Below are positions 1 to 7,609 of a stretch of DNA of 64,000 nucleotides, in pieces; the first letter of the stretch is position 1, and every line of letters begins with the position of its first letter. Made by a program: the position numbers and the translations under genes. The DNA is from Pseudomonas sp. TH15 (lineage in GTDB: Bacteria; Pseudomonadota; Gammaproteobacteria; Pseudomonadales; Pseudomonadaceae), in contig NZ_JAEKEL010000001.1 in assembly GCF_016651105.1 (NCBI RefSeq), positions 4,206,001 through 4,270,000 of the forward strand, written 5' to 3'. The notes beneath the pieces are model-generated. The model was not told the origin of the DNA and did not search any database. It saw nothing but the letters and a program-made list of their open reading frames with translations.

Positions 1-15
1 GCAAAGGACTCCACG

Positions 16-831
16 ATGCCTCAATCCCTGCCAACCCTCTGTGGCTCAATCATGGGCTCGCCGTTTTCACTCTCGGCAAAGATCCACAATGCCGCTTACG
101 CAGCCTTGGGCCTTGACTACACCTTTGTCTGTTTTGGCGTCGAAGATCCGGTTGCCGCTGTGGCGGCCATCCGCGCTTTGGGCGTGCGCGGCATGAACGT
201 TTCCATGCCCTACAAAACTGCAGTAATGCCTTGCCTGGACAAGATCGACGACTCGGCCCAAGTGATTGGTGCGGTCAACACCATCAACAATATTGACGGC
301 GTATTGACCGGCTATAACACCGACTACCTGGGCGCGATACGGGCCTTGGAGGAGGTCACCGAACTACAAGGCAAACGCATTGCTGTGATCGGTGCCGGCG
401 GCGCTGCTCGTGCGGTGGTTTACGGTTGTCTACAGGCGGCGGCCGAGGTCACGGTATTCAACCGCAGTGCCGAAAGTGGGGCCATCCTGGCCGAGGATCT
501 GGGTGCCCGCTGGGGCGGCAGCGTCGAGGCGTTCACGGCCGAGGCTTTCGATATCGTCATCAATGCCACCTCCGTTGGCTTCAAACAACCAAACAGCAAC
601 CCGCTGGACGGCCGACTGGCCCGTCACCTGATCGTCATGGATGTGGCGTTCATGCCGGTGCAGACCGCGTTGCTGTTGCAGGCCAAAACGCTGGGGTGCC
701 GCACCGTGCCCGGCACCCGCATGTTGGTGCACCAGGCCTGTCGGCAAATCGAGTTGTACACCGGCAAAGAAGCGCCCATCGACATCATGGAGCAGGCCAT
801 GCTCAAGGAAATACAGCGGTTGAAACTGTAA
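16..831 (+). CDS. Shikimate/quinate dehydrogenase family protein (AroE-like)
   Basis: The 271-residue protein is full length for the shikimate dehydrogenase family, which interconverts 3-dehydroshikimate and shikimate with NAD(P)H in the cytosol. The N-terminal substrate domain has the Ser-x-Ser pair (S18, S20) followed by HN at 24-25. It also has the NVSMPYK motif with catalytic lysine K67, Asn88 in GAVNTI and catalytic Asp103 in GYNTD. A GAGGAARA nucleotide loop and NRS follow, and NRS fits NADP preference. AAGGA lies about 8 bases before the ATG. The next gene, 55 bases on, is a shikimate-type symporter. I therefore infer a catabolic paralogue for quinate/shikimate use rather than the housekeeping aroE. 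The exact substrate cannot be read from the sequence. Confidence 0.88.
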   Translation: MPQSLPTLCGSIMGSPFSLSAKIHNAAYAALGLDYTFVCFGVEDPVAAVAAIRALGVRGMNVSMPYKTAVMPCLDKIDDSAQVIGAVNTINNIDGVLTGYNTDYLGAIRALEEVTELQGKRIAVIGAGGAARAVVYGCLQAAAEVTVFNRSAESGAILAEDLGARWGGSVEAFTAEAFDIVINATSVGFKQPNSNPLDGRLARHLIVMDVAFMPVQTALLLQAKTLGCRTVPGTRMLVHQACRQIELYTGKEAPIDIMEQAMLKEIQRLKL

Positions 832-886
832 GCAATCCAACGACCTTTCAATAACAAGATGCCGTAAAGGCACCTGGAGAGACTCC

Positions 887-2338
887 ATGACTGACGATCA
901 TTCAGTAGCCAACATTGCCTCGCCCGAAGCAGTACAAGTGCACAAGAAAGATCTTCACCGCGCGGCATGGGCCTGCTCTCTGGGCAGCGCACTTGAATAC
1001 TACGACTTTGCGCTTTACACCCTGGCGTCGGCGCTGATTTTCGGGCCACTGTTCTTTCCTGAGCAGACCCGCGCCATGAGCCTGATTGCCAGTTTCGGTA
1101 CCTACTTTTTGGGATTCGCGATACGGCCGCTGGGCGGGGTACTGTTCGGCATGATCGGTGATCGCGTCGGGCGCAAGTTCGTGTTGGCGTCGACGGTGCT
1201 GCTGATGGGTATTTCCAGCACGCTGATTGGTGCGTTGCCAACCTTTCATCAAGTCGGCTACCTGGCACCGGTGCTGCTGGTGATCCTGCGTCTGCTCCAA
1301 GGTTTGGGCGCGGGTGCCGAACAGGCCGGTGCCGCCGTGATGATGACCGAATATGCCCCCGAGGGCCGGCGTGGTTTCTATGCGGCGCTGCCATTTCTCG
1401 GCATCCAATTGGGCACCATCCTCGCAGCGCTGGTGTATTTCCTGGTGGTCAGCGGCAATGACAACGTGATCGAAAGCGGGCTGTGGCGTGTGCCGTTTTT
1501 CAGCAGCGTGGTGATCGTTGCATTGGGCTTGTACATGCGCCTGTCGCTCAAGGAATCACCGACCTTCATCCGCCTCAAGGCGCTCAAGCGCGTCTGCGAA
1601 AATCCGCTGAAAAGCGCAATGAAACACTCCAAACCCACCTTGCTGATCGGCATCGGGCTGCGCCTGGGAGAAAACGGCGGTTCATCAATTTACCAGGCAC
1701 TGGCGGTGAGCTACATCGTTGGCGTGGTCGGTCTGCAAGGACCGGTGGGTGTGCTGACCCTGATCTGCGCGGCCAGCCTCGGCGCACTGACCGTACCGAT
1801 TGCGGGCAAGCTCAGCGATCGTTTTGGTCGAGTCGTGGTGTATCGGGCGTTCGCGCTGGTGCAATTGGCGTTGGCGTTCCCGGTGTGGTGGATACTCAGC
1901 CTTGGCAATGTCGTGGCGAGCATTATTGCCATCTCGATTGCATTGGGCATCGGCACCTGGGGGATGTTCGGTACCCAGGCGGTGTTGTTGCCTGAGTTGT
2001 TCGGCTCACGCCATCGTTACATGGGTGTATCCATCGCTCGGGAAGCATCGGCAGTGATCGCCGGTGGCATTGCGCCAATGATCGGGGCCGGAATCATTGC
2101 TTTGGTGGTGGCGAGCCATGACGGCGACACCAACGCCGGTATCGGCGCCTGGCTGCCGATTGCCTGCTACTTGACGCTACTCACACTGATCACGCTTTAC
2201 AGCACATTCAAGACTCCAGAAACACTTAATCGCGACCTGGATGAACCGCGTGATGCTTGGGAAATAGACCGTGCCGGAGCGGCGGTACCGGTCGAGCCTG
2301 GAAGCAGCATACGGGGCTATAGTCACGAAGCGCCGTGA
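887..2338 (+). CDS. MFS metabolite:H+ symporter, ShiA-like
   Basis: This 483-residue inner-membrane protein has 12 predicted hydrophobic segments. It shows the metabolite:H+ symporter signature: EYYDF in helix 1, an IRPLGG stretch, and GDRVGRK between helices 2 and 3. The family (ShiA, KgtP, ProP relatives) imports organic acids with protons. It lies 55 bases after a shikimate dehydrogenase-family gene on the same strand, which suggests shikimate or quinate import. GGAGAG precedes the ATG. No clear terminator follows, and the DNA downstream is a gene-poor, decayed stretch. Confidence 0.85.
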   Translation: MTDDHSVANIASPEAVQVHKKDLHRAAWACSLGSALEYYDFALYTLASALIFGPLFFPEQTRAMSLIASFGTYFLGFAIRPLGGVLFGMIGDRVGRKFVLASTVLLMGISSTLIGALPTFHQVGYLAPVLLVILRLLQGLGAGAEQAGAAVMMTEYAPEGRRGFYAALPFLGIQLGTILAALVYFLVVSGNDNVIESGLWRVPFFSSVVIVALGLYMRLSLKESPTFIRLKALKRVCENPLKSAMKHSKPTLLIGIGLRLGENGGSSIYQALAVSYIVGVVGLQGPVGVLTLICAASLGALTVPIAGKLSDRFGRVVVYRAFALVQLALAFPVWWILSLGNVVASIIAISIALGIGTWGMFGTQAVLLPELFGSRHRYMGVSIAREASAVIAGGIAPMIGAGIIALVVASHDGDTNAGIGAWLPIACYLTLLTLITLYSTFKTPETLNRDLDEPRDAWEIDRAGAAVPVEPGSSIRGYSHEAP

Positions 2339-2682
2339 AGGCGTTTCGATGCTGAGCACGTTCAAGCAACACGCACGCAAGGAGATAACAGCTGGAAGGG
2401 GCCAGATATTGCCTGGTTCGGCCAAGCGCTAAAGGTGATGAATCAGCCGCTGGTCCAGCTTCGAACTTGGCAGCAAAAATAAACCTATCTCAATTGAAAT
2501 CAAAAGGTTGCTGAGAAGAGGGTTCCGGTCAAATTTCAACGCTAACGTTCGCAGATATCAAAGGGCAAGTGTGAGGTTGCCATTCCAGGATGGCTTCTGA
2601 CATAGCACATGATTTAACATAATATACATTACACGTAACTATATGTTTCTGGATTAGCCCGTTTGCCTAGTGGATTTCAGCT

Positions 2683-2865
2683 CTCGGAAGTAATCTCTTT
2701 TCATTTCGTGAACTAAATCCCGTTCGTAGCCGTATAGCAGCCTGGAAAAGAATTTACCTCTACCTGCATATCTCACATTCTATCTGATGAGTTTACGGCC
2801 GGTATGGTCACCCGATCGCTTGCAGTCCTCGGAAGTGATTTTTGGGACGTTTGCGGAACTAACTC
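2683..2865 (+). repeat. Imperfect 37-38 bp direct repeat
   Basis: Two copies start CTCGGAAGT and end GAACTAAATC or GAACTAACTC, at 2683-2719 and 2828-2865, 145 bases apart. By eye the ends match well and the middle matches poorly. The function is unknown. It may be remnants of a duplicated or inserted segment. Confidence 0.35.
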
Positions 2866-3286
2866 ATAGACAGAACCGATTTCGCTCCGAATTCACAAAT
2901 CACTTCTTGTCTTCGCTGCGTCCAATTTCTGCCATACGTGAGCCTGGACGATGCTGATCCGCAGCAGTCATATGGACAAGTCCGCAGCCTAGGCTTTGGC
3001 GTTTTGTGTGGAACGCTTTTCCGTTTACAGTCTTACTATGCGCCCCAGCCCGCAAACCCATCGCTGTGTGAAATCTGCAGCGTTCAGCGTGAAGTTGGTG
3101 CGCAGATTTCAAGGTTGCGACGAGTGGAAAACACAACCGCCCATTGATTTGCTTGAAGGCGCTGACGGTTTGGCGATGCACGCGTTCCATTTTAAGGAGA
3201 TGGAGTTTTCCGGCCACCCAATACCTCCGGAAGCTCGCCGAGATCTGGCTGGATGAAAAGCTCAGTGAAAAGCTCATCCGGTACCG

Positions 3287-3335
3287 TTGTTAACCACAAA
3301 TTTGACTTGTTAACCACTGTAGTTAACAGGTCAAA
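3287..3335. repeat. TTGTTAACCAC direct repeats with an overlapping palindrome
   Basis: TTGTTAACCAC occurs at 3287-3297 and again at 3307-3317, exactly 20 bases apart, which is about two helical turns. The second copy lies in an inverted repeat: TTTGACTTGTTAAC (3301-3314) pairs with GTTAACAGGTCAAA (3322-3335) at 13 of 14 positions around a 7-base loop. Phased repeats plus dyad symmetry are typical of a protein-binding operator or an element end. No regulator gene lies next to it, so its partner is unknown. Confidence 0.45.
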
Positions 3336-3510
3336 AACCAGGTTTACAGCGTAATACTGAACCTGCGTTTTAGCCTCGATTTGCCTAGCATGCCTGGGAT
3401 TTCAAAGCATACGTTTGGAATGGTTACCCTTTTCCTTACTATCACTCGACTGCTCAGTCAGCCGTAGCTAACAATTTTTGGCATCCTGCTGGATTAGGTT
3501 AAAGCACATC

Positions 3511-3534
3511 AAAGCGCCCTGACGCGGCGTTTTT
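3511..3534. terminator. Hairpin followed by a T run
   Basis: AAAGCGCC and GGCGTTTT pair (one G-T) around a short loop and are followed by T residues on the plus strand. It resembles a small rho-independent terminator, but no gene ends near it. It may be a leftover of a lost gene. Confidence 0.3.
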
Positions 3535-3882
3535 GACGAGAGATATGTACTCTTGAAGATGGTCTACCGTCATGGCAAGGTAACAAGCTTTAGGTGGAAT
3601 CAGTAGCCAACTCAACTAAACATCTATTTAGTAGAGTTATAGAAAAGCACGTCTGTGCCGGCCTTTTCTGATGTTTCCGGTGCATATTCGATAATCGCTG
3701 ATCGCCAGAGTAAACAGCAATATTGAAAGCTGTTACTCGACCATGGATTAAAGCGTTCTGGCCACATTATCAACGCTTTTCCGCCAATTCGGCCTTCAAC
3801 ACTGAGCGAGCCCTGAATAGCCTTCTGGTAGTGGCGACTTCAAGGGAAGTGTTGACTCTTGGCGACATCGAGATTGGCCTGA

Positions 3883-4011
3883 CTACGTCCCCCAGCTGAA
3901 AATCGGCACGTTGGTTGAGGGGATGAAGCCCCCTGCCCCCTGCCCCTCTACGAATAACTGACCGAGGTCGCGCGGCAGACCATCGCTCAGTGGCATTACC
4001 GGTTTAGCCAT
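3883..4011 (-). CDS. Possible truncated fifth gene of the CDPS operon (42 residues)
   Basis: An ATG at 4011 overlaps the stop of the flavin monooxygenase gene in the string ATGGCTAA. The monooxygenase gene overlaps the exporter gene in the same way (ATGGCTGA). A GGGAG lies upstream. The frame runs only 42 codons to a TAG and matches no family I recognise. It could be the 5' remnant of a gene lost in the decayed stretch downstream, or chance. Confidence 0.25.
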   Translation of the reverse strand: MAKPVMPLSDGLPRDLGQLFVEGQGAGGFIPSTNVPIFSWGT

Positions 4012-5356
4012 TTTTCCCGCTCCCGAAGAAGCGATTTTCCACCCGTTGCAGCCCGAGATTTTCTCGCAGGCTGCGGCCTTCGTACTGCGTGCGAAATAGC
4101 CCGCGCCGTTGCAATTCAGGCACCACCAGATCAACAAAATCATCGATGGCGCCCGGCAGATGAGTGAACAGCACATTGAAGCCATCCGCTGCATATTCTT
4201 CATACCAGGTGGCCAGTTCGTCGACGATCTGCGCCGGCGTGCCGACCTGAACCTTATGTCCACTGGCCGACAGGCTGCGCAGCAGTTGCGCGACTGTCGG
4301 ACGCTCGCGACGGATCAGTTCGACCACCAGTTGCTGCCGGCTCTGGTGCCGTTGCGTCGGTGCGAGATGTTCCGGCAACGGCACTACGGCGTGCATTGGC
4401 AATGCCGACAGATCAATGCCAAGGTCTAGCAGCCAGGACAAGCCCTTGAGCATCACTTCGGGGTCGAGTAGTTCTTGCAACTGTTGGTACTTTTCTTCGG
4501 CCTCGTTGAGGGTTCGGCCGACGGTCGGCGCAATGCCCGGAAAGATCTTCAGTTGCTCGATGCCTCGCCCGTAGCGCGGCAAACGCTCCTTGAGGCCGGC
4601 GTAAAATGCTTTGCCCTCCTCCAGGGTTTGCTGGGCGGTGAACACCAGTTCAGCGCTGCGCGCCGCCAGCTCTCGACCCGGGCCAGATGAACCGGCCTGA
4701 GCGATCAGCGGCCAACCTTGCAGGGGGCGCGGCGCGTTCAACGGACCGCGAACCTGGAAGTGTCGGCCGTGATGTTCAAGCACGTGCATCTTCTCGGTAT
4801 CGAGCCAGGTGCCTGTGACCTTGTCACGCACAAACGCATCATCGGCCCAGCTGTCCCAGAGCCCGGTTACCACGTCGAAAAACTCTTCGGCCCGGGCATA
4901 ACGATCAGCGTGCGCCAAGGGCTGGGCATGATTGAAATTTTCGCTGCCAATCAAACCGGTTACCAGGTTCCACCCCGCTCGACCACCGCTCAGGTGATCG
5001 AGTGAAGCGAACTTGCGCGCGACGTTGTAAGGCTCGTTGTACGACGTATTGACCGTGGCGATCAAACCGATGTGTTCGGTCAACACCGCTAGCGCCGGCA
5101 GTAGCGTCAACGGGTCCCAGCGCAGGCTGTAAGACGTGCGGCTGAGCACCCGCGGATCGAGGTTGCCCACCGCAACATTGTCATTGAGAAACAACGCATC
5201 GAAGCAGCCTCGTTCCAGCGTTTGCGCGTAGTGCCGATAGCGCTGAAAATTCAGCGAAGCATCGGCATCCGCCTGTGGGTGACGCCAACTGCCACCGTGC
5301 GCGCCGGAGCCGGACAGAAAAGCCCCAAGGCGTATTTGCCCCGGACGTTCAGCCAT
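4004..5356 (-). CDS. LLM-class flavin-dependent monooxygenase, NtaA/SnaA/DszA family
   Basis: This 450-residue protein belongs to the two-component flavin monooxygenases fed with FMNH2 by a separate reductase. The family signature is clear: STSYNEPYNVARKFASLDHLS (given here as residues near 100-120) followed by GRAGWNLVT. Later come NAPRPLQGWPLIAQAG and a C-terminal GTPAQIVDEL region. I chose the ATG at 5356 because the protein starts there by homology and ATGGCTGA overlaps the exporter stop, suggesting translational coupling. Relatives act in nitrilotriacetate, sulfone and alkanesulfonate breakdown. SnaA instead finishes an antibiotic by oxidising a proline-derived ring. Its place in a CDPS operon makes a tailoring role plausible. 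No flavin reductase gene is nearby. Confidence 0.8.
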   Translation of the reverse strand: MAERPGQIRLGAFLSGSGAHGGSWRHPQADADASLNFQRYRHYAQTLERGCFDALFLNDNVAVGNLDPRVLSRTSYSLRWDPLTLLPALAVLTEHIGLIATVNTSYNEPYNVARKFASLDHLSGGRAGWNLVTGLIGSENFNHAQPLAHADRYARAEEFFDVVTGLWDSWADDAFVRDKVTGTWLDTEKMHVLEHHGRHFQVRGPLNAPRPLQGWPLIAQAGSSGPGRELAARSAELVFTAQQTLEEGKAFYAGLKERLPRYGRGIEQLKIFPGIAPTVGRTLNEAEEKYQQLQELLDPEVMLKGLSWLLDLGIDLSALPMHAVVPLPEHLAPTQRHQSRQQLVVELIRRERPTVAQLLRSLSASGHKVQVGTPAQIVDELATWYEEYAADGFNVLFTHLPGAIDDFVDLVVPELQRRGLFRTQYEGRSLRENLGLQRVENRFFGSGKNG

Positions 5357-6776
5357 GCCCCGGCCCTTCTTCGGCGATTGCCTGCGCCGTTTTTGCGCTG
5401 CGCAGCAACCACGCCACCGAGGCCCAGACACTGAGACTGGCCACCGCTAGAAACACCATCACCGCACGATAGCCATTGAGGAATGCGCCCTGCACATCAT
5501 CCAGCGGCAGTGCGGAAAAGTGATGATAGATCCCCACGCCGAGCGCCAACCCGAGACCGCCACCCACGTTGTGCAGCGTCATCAGCGACCCCATGGCTAC
5601 CGAGCCAACCTGTTGCGGCACCGAAGAAATTCCCAACACCGTCGACGGCCCGAGAATGCTCGCCCAGCCCAGGCCCATGACCACGAACGCGGCCAGGACA
5701 TAGGCCAGAGACGTCTGGCGATCAAAGCCAGCCTGCAACAACGCCGACACCACAAACAGCAGTAACCCGGTCTTGATCAGCAACGCCGGCCCCTTGCGAT
5801 CCACCAACCGCCCCACAAGCGGTGACAATACCGCGACCCCAAGTGTGGTCGGCAACAGCAACAGACCGCTGGCCTGAACGTTTTCGCCGCGAATCAACGC
5901 CAGGTAAAGCGGCATGACAAAAAACGCCACGCAGTAAAACAGCGCCAAACCGAAACTGGCGGTCACCGCGGCCACGAAGCGCCGGTTGGCGAATAACCGC
6001 AAGTCGATGATCGGCGCCGCGACACGTTTTTCCACCTCGATGAACGCCCAGAGCGCCAGCACCGCCAGACTGATCAAGCCCAGCGTAAACGGCGAACGCC
6101 AACCCCACGCTGCGCCTTGCACGATCACCAGCACCAGGCTTGGCAGCCCGACCAGCAGCAAAATCGCTCCCAGCCAATCAAGCCGGGCGCCTGTCTGTTC
6201 AGCCCGGGACTCATCGACGCTGACGCTGCAAATCGCCAGGCTGAGCAGCACCAACGGCACGTTGATCAGGAAGATCCATTGCCAGCCGAACACACTGGTA
6301 ATCACTCCGCCCAACACCGGCCCGATGGCCAGCCCGACGCCATTGACGCCGAACAGCACACCAAATGCCTTGCCTTGCTCGGCGCTGTCGAACGTGCTGG
6401 AAACAATGGCGCCGGACGCGGTATAGAGCACCGCGCACGCCAGGCCTTGCACGATGCGCGCGGCGATCAACTGGTCGATGTTGCCGACCAGGCCGGCCGC
6501 CAACGAAGCCAGGCCAAACACGCTCAGGCCGATGAACAGCACGCGTTTGCGCCCATGCACATCCGCCAGCCGCCCGACCAGCACCATAAAACTCGACAGC
6601 GCCAGAATGAAACCGTTGATAACCCACTGCAAACTGTCGACGTCCGCCCCCAGATCCTGCTGCAACGCCGGCAGTGCGGTGTTGACGATGGTGAAATCGA
6701 CGCAGCCCAGAAAACTGGCAATGCTCACTCCGAGCAATGCCCACCATTTGCGTTGCTGTTGCGCAAAAACGCTCAT
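5349..6776 (-). CDS. MFS drug/metabolite exporter, DHA2 (EmrB/QacA-type) family
   Basis: This 475-residue inner-membrane protein has about 14 hydrophobic segments. It carries the DHA2 hallmark near the N-terminus (LDFTIVNTALP-like, here VDFTIVNTALPAL), a GRLADVHGRKR loop and a helix-5 GxxxGPxxGG motif (GLAIGPVLGG). The ATG at 6776 is preferred over an upstream in-frame ATG because AAGGAG sits just before it and the protein starts there by family. It lies between the CDPS gene and the flavin monooxygenase gene and overlaps the latter by 8 bases. It probably exports the cyclodipeptide-derived product and could give self-protection. Confidence 0.83.
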   Translation of the reverse strand: MSVFAQQQRKWWALLGVSIASFLGCVDFTIVNTALPALQQDLGADVDSLQWVINGFILALSSFMVLVGRLADVHGRKRVLFIGLSVFGLASLAAGLVGNIDQLIAARIVQGLACAVLYTASGAIVSSTFDSAEQGKAFGVLFGVNGVGLAIGPVLGGVITSVFGWQWIFLINVPLVLLSLAICSVSVDESRAEQTGARLDWLGAILLLVGLPSLVLVIVQGAAWGWRSPFTLGLISLAVLALWAFIEVEKRVAAPIIDLRLFANRRFVAAVTASFGLALFYCVAFFVMPLYLALIRGENVQASGLLLLPTTLGVAVLSPLVGRLVDRKGPALLIKTGLLLFVVSALLQAGFDRQTSLAYVLAAFVVMGLGWASILGPSTVLGISSVPQQVGSVAMGSLMTLHNVGGGLGLALGVGIYHHFSALPLDDVQGAFLNGYRAVMVFLAVASLSVWASVAWLLRSAKTAQAIAEEGPGHG

Positions 6777-6830
6777 GGAAACTCCTTGTTCAATTGAATA
6801 AAAACAGCGGTACGGTGATGCAATGCGGCA

Positions 6831-6846
6831 GGAGCGCACTCGCTCC
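6831..6846. other. Hairpin between CDPS and exporter genes
   Basis: GGAGCG and CGCTCC form a perfect 6-base stem with a CACT loop in the 80-base gap between the two genes, flanked by further GC complementarity. There is no T run. It may stabilise or process the operon mRNA, or lower expression of the downstream genes. Confidence 0.35.
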
Positions 6847-6856
6847 GCCGTTGTCT

Positions 6857-7606
6857 TCAAATCGCGATCGCGCCACTCGACCAGTTCGGGTGAATTACCC
6901 CAGGCAGCGTGAAGGGAATCGGGATCCCGCGTTTCTTGAATTTCAACGGCAACCAGCGCACACGGTCCGGGCTGTGAGGCTCGATCAGCAGATCACGGCT
7001 GGTGGCCATCGCGGCGGTCATCTGCTGCGGATACAGCACGTAGTCGTAACCCTCGGCGGCCCATAGCGGCAAAATGATCGGGATTTCTTCGAGGATGTAT
7101 TCGCGGCACTGGTTGGCGGCACGCGTGATGTCGGCGTGTTCGTCACGCAATCGCAAACGGTCGGTAAACACCGCGATGGTGCTTTCGATCGCGTCGCGCA
7201 ACTCATGACGCTCGTGGTAGATCACATTGAGTTGCTGGCGCAGTTCGGCGTATTGGTCGCTTGCCAGTTCCTGGTTCCAGCGGGTGATGTGATAGGGCAC
7301 GCGCAAACCGTCGAGAATCTGCTGATTGCGTGCCAGCCAGGCGTCGCCGTCGCGGATGGATGCCGACAACGCTTCGCCGGGGGATTTGCCGTGCTTGTTA
7401 TGGCGCTGCAAGGTGTCGGCGACCACGACTTTGACGTGGCTGAAGCCCGACTGATTGATCAGGTGGATGGTCGAACGCAGCTTTTGGTCCTCGTGATACT
7501 CCTGGCCAACGCTGACCGCCAACACCACCCGCTTACCTTCAAATTCGTGCTCTTCGCCACCCTTGTTGAAATAGGCCTTGAGGTTGATTTCCTGTGCGTT
7601 GCTCAT
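6857..7606 (-). CDS. tRNA-dependent cyclodipeptide synthase (CDPS)
   Basis: This 249-residue protein has the CDPS size and signatures. CDPSs take two aminoacyl-tRNAs and join the amino acids into a diketopiperazine by a ping-pong mechanism in the cytosol. SVGQ at 32-35 gives the nucleophilic serine S32. The stretch VADTLQRHN (62-70) is characteristic. YILEEIP at 170-176 gives catalytic Y170 and E174, and YP at 192-193 ends the pocket. Gln at S+3 and Tyr-Pro at 192-193 place it in the XYP subfamily rather than NYH. The start follows the oxygenase stop by 3 bases, with GGAG upstream. Which amino acids it joins cannot be told by eye. Confidence 0.9.
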   Translation of the reverse strand: MSNAQEINLKAYFNKGGEEHEFEGKRVVLAVSVGQEYHEDQKLRSTIHLINQSGFSHVKVVVADTLQRHNKHGKSPGEALSASIRDGDAWLARNQQILDGLRVPYHITRWNQELASDQYAELRQQLNVIYHERHELRDAIESTIAVFTDRLRLRDEHADITRAANQCREYILEEIPIILPLWAAEGYDYVLYPQQMTAAMATSRDLLIEPHSPDRVRWLPLKFKKRGIPIPFTLPGVIHPNWSSGAIAI

Positions 7607-7609
7607 GAG

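Larger units (their letters stand above)
2339..4003. other. Gene-poor, apparently decayed intergenic stretch
   Basis: About 1.66 kb lies between the symporter and the CDPS operon. It is visibly more AT-rich than its surroundings and has no ORF with a good ribosome site or recognisable family. Short ORFs exist on both strands around 2.9-3.3 kb, but they overlap each other and look like chance. It holds an imperfect direct repeat (2683-2719 and 2828-2865), a set of TTGTTAACCAC repeats with a palindrome (3287-3335) and several hairpins. I see no transposase or terminal inverted repeats. It could be the scar of a lost element or lost genes, which is inference. Confidence 0.5.

Noticed and set aside
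2900..3277. 125-codon minus-strand ORF and overlapping plus-strand ORFs in the decayed region
   Set aside because: They overlap each other on both strands and have no ribosome site and no family pattern. They are not supported as genes.
3723..3899. 58-codon plus-strand frame starting at TTG, with an open frame also on the minus strand
   Set aside because: No ribosome site or family recognised. Either frame could be a remnant, but neither can be supported.
6857..7606. PvcA/DIT1-type isonitrile synthase
   Set aside because: SVGQ, VADTLQRHN and YILEEIP are CDPS signatures. No DIT1 motifs are seen.
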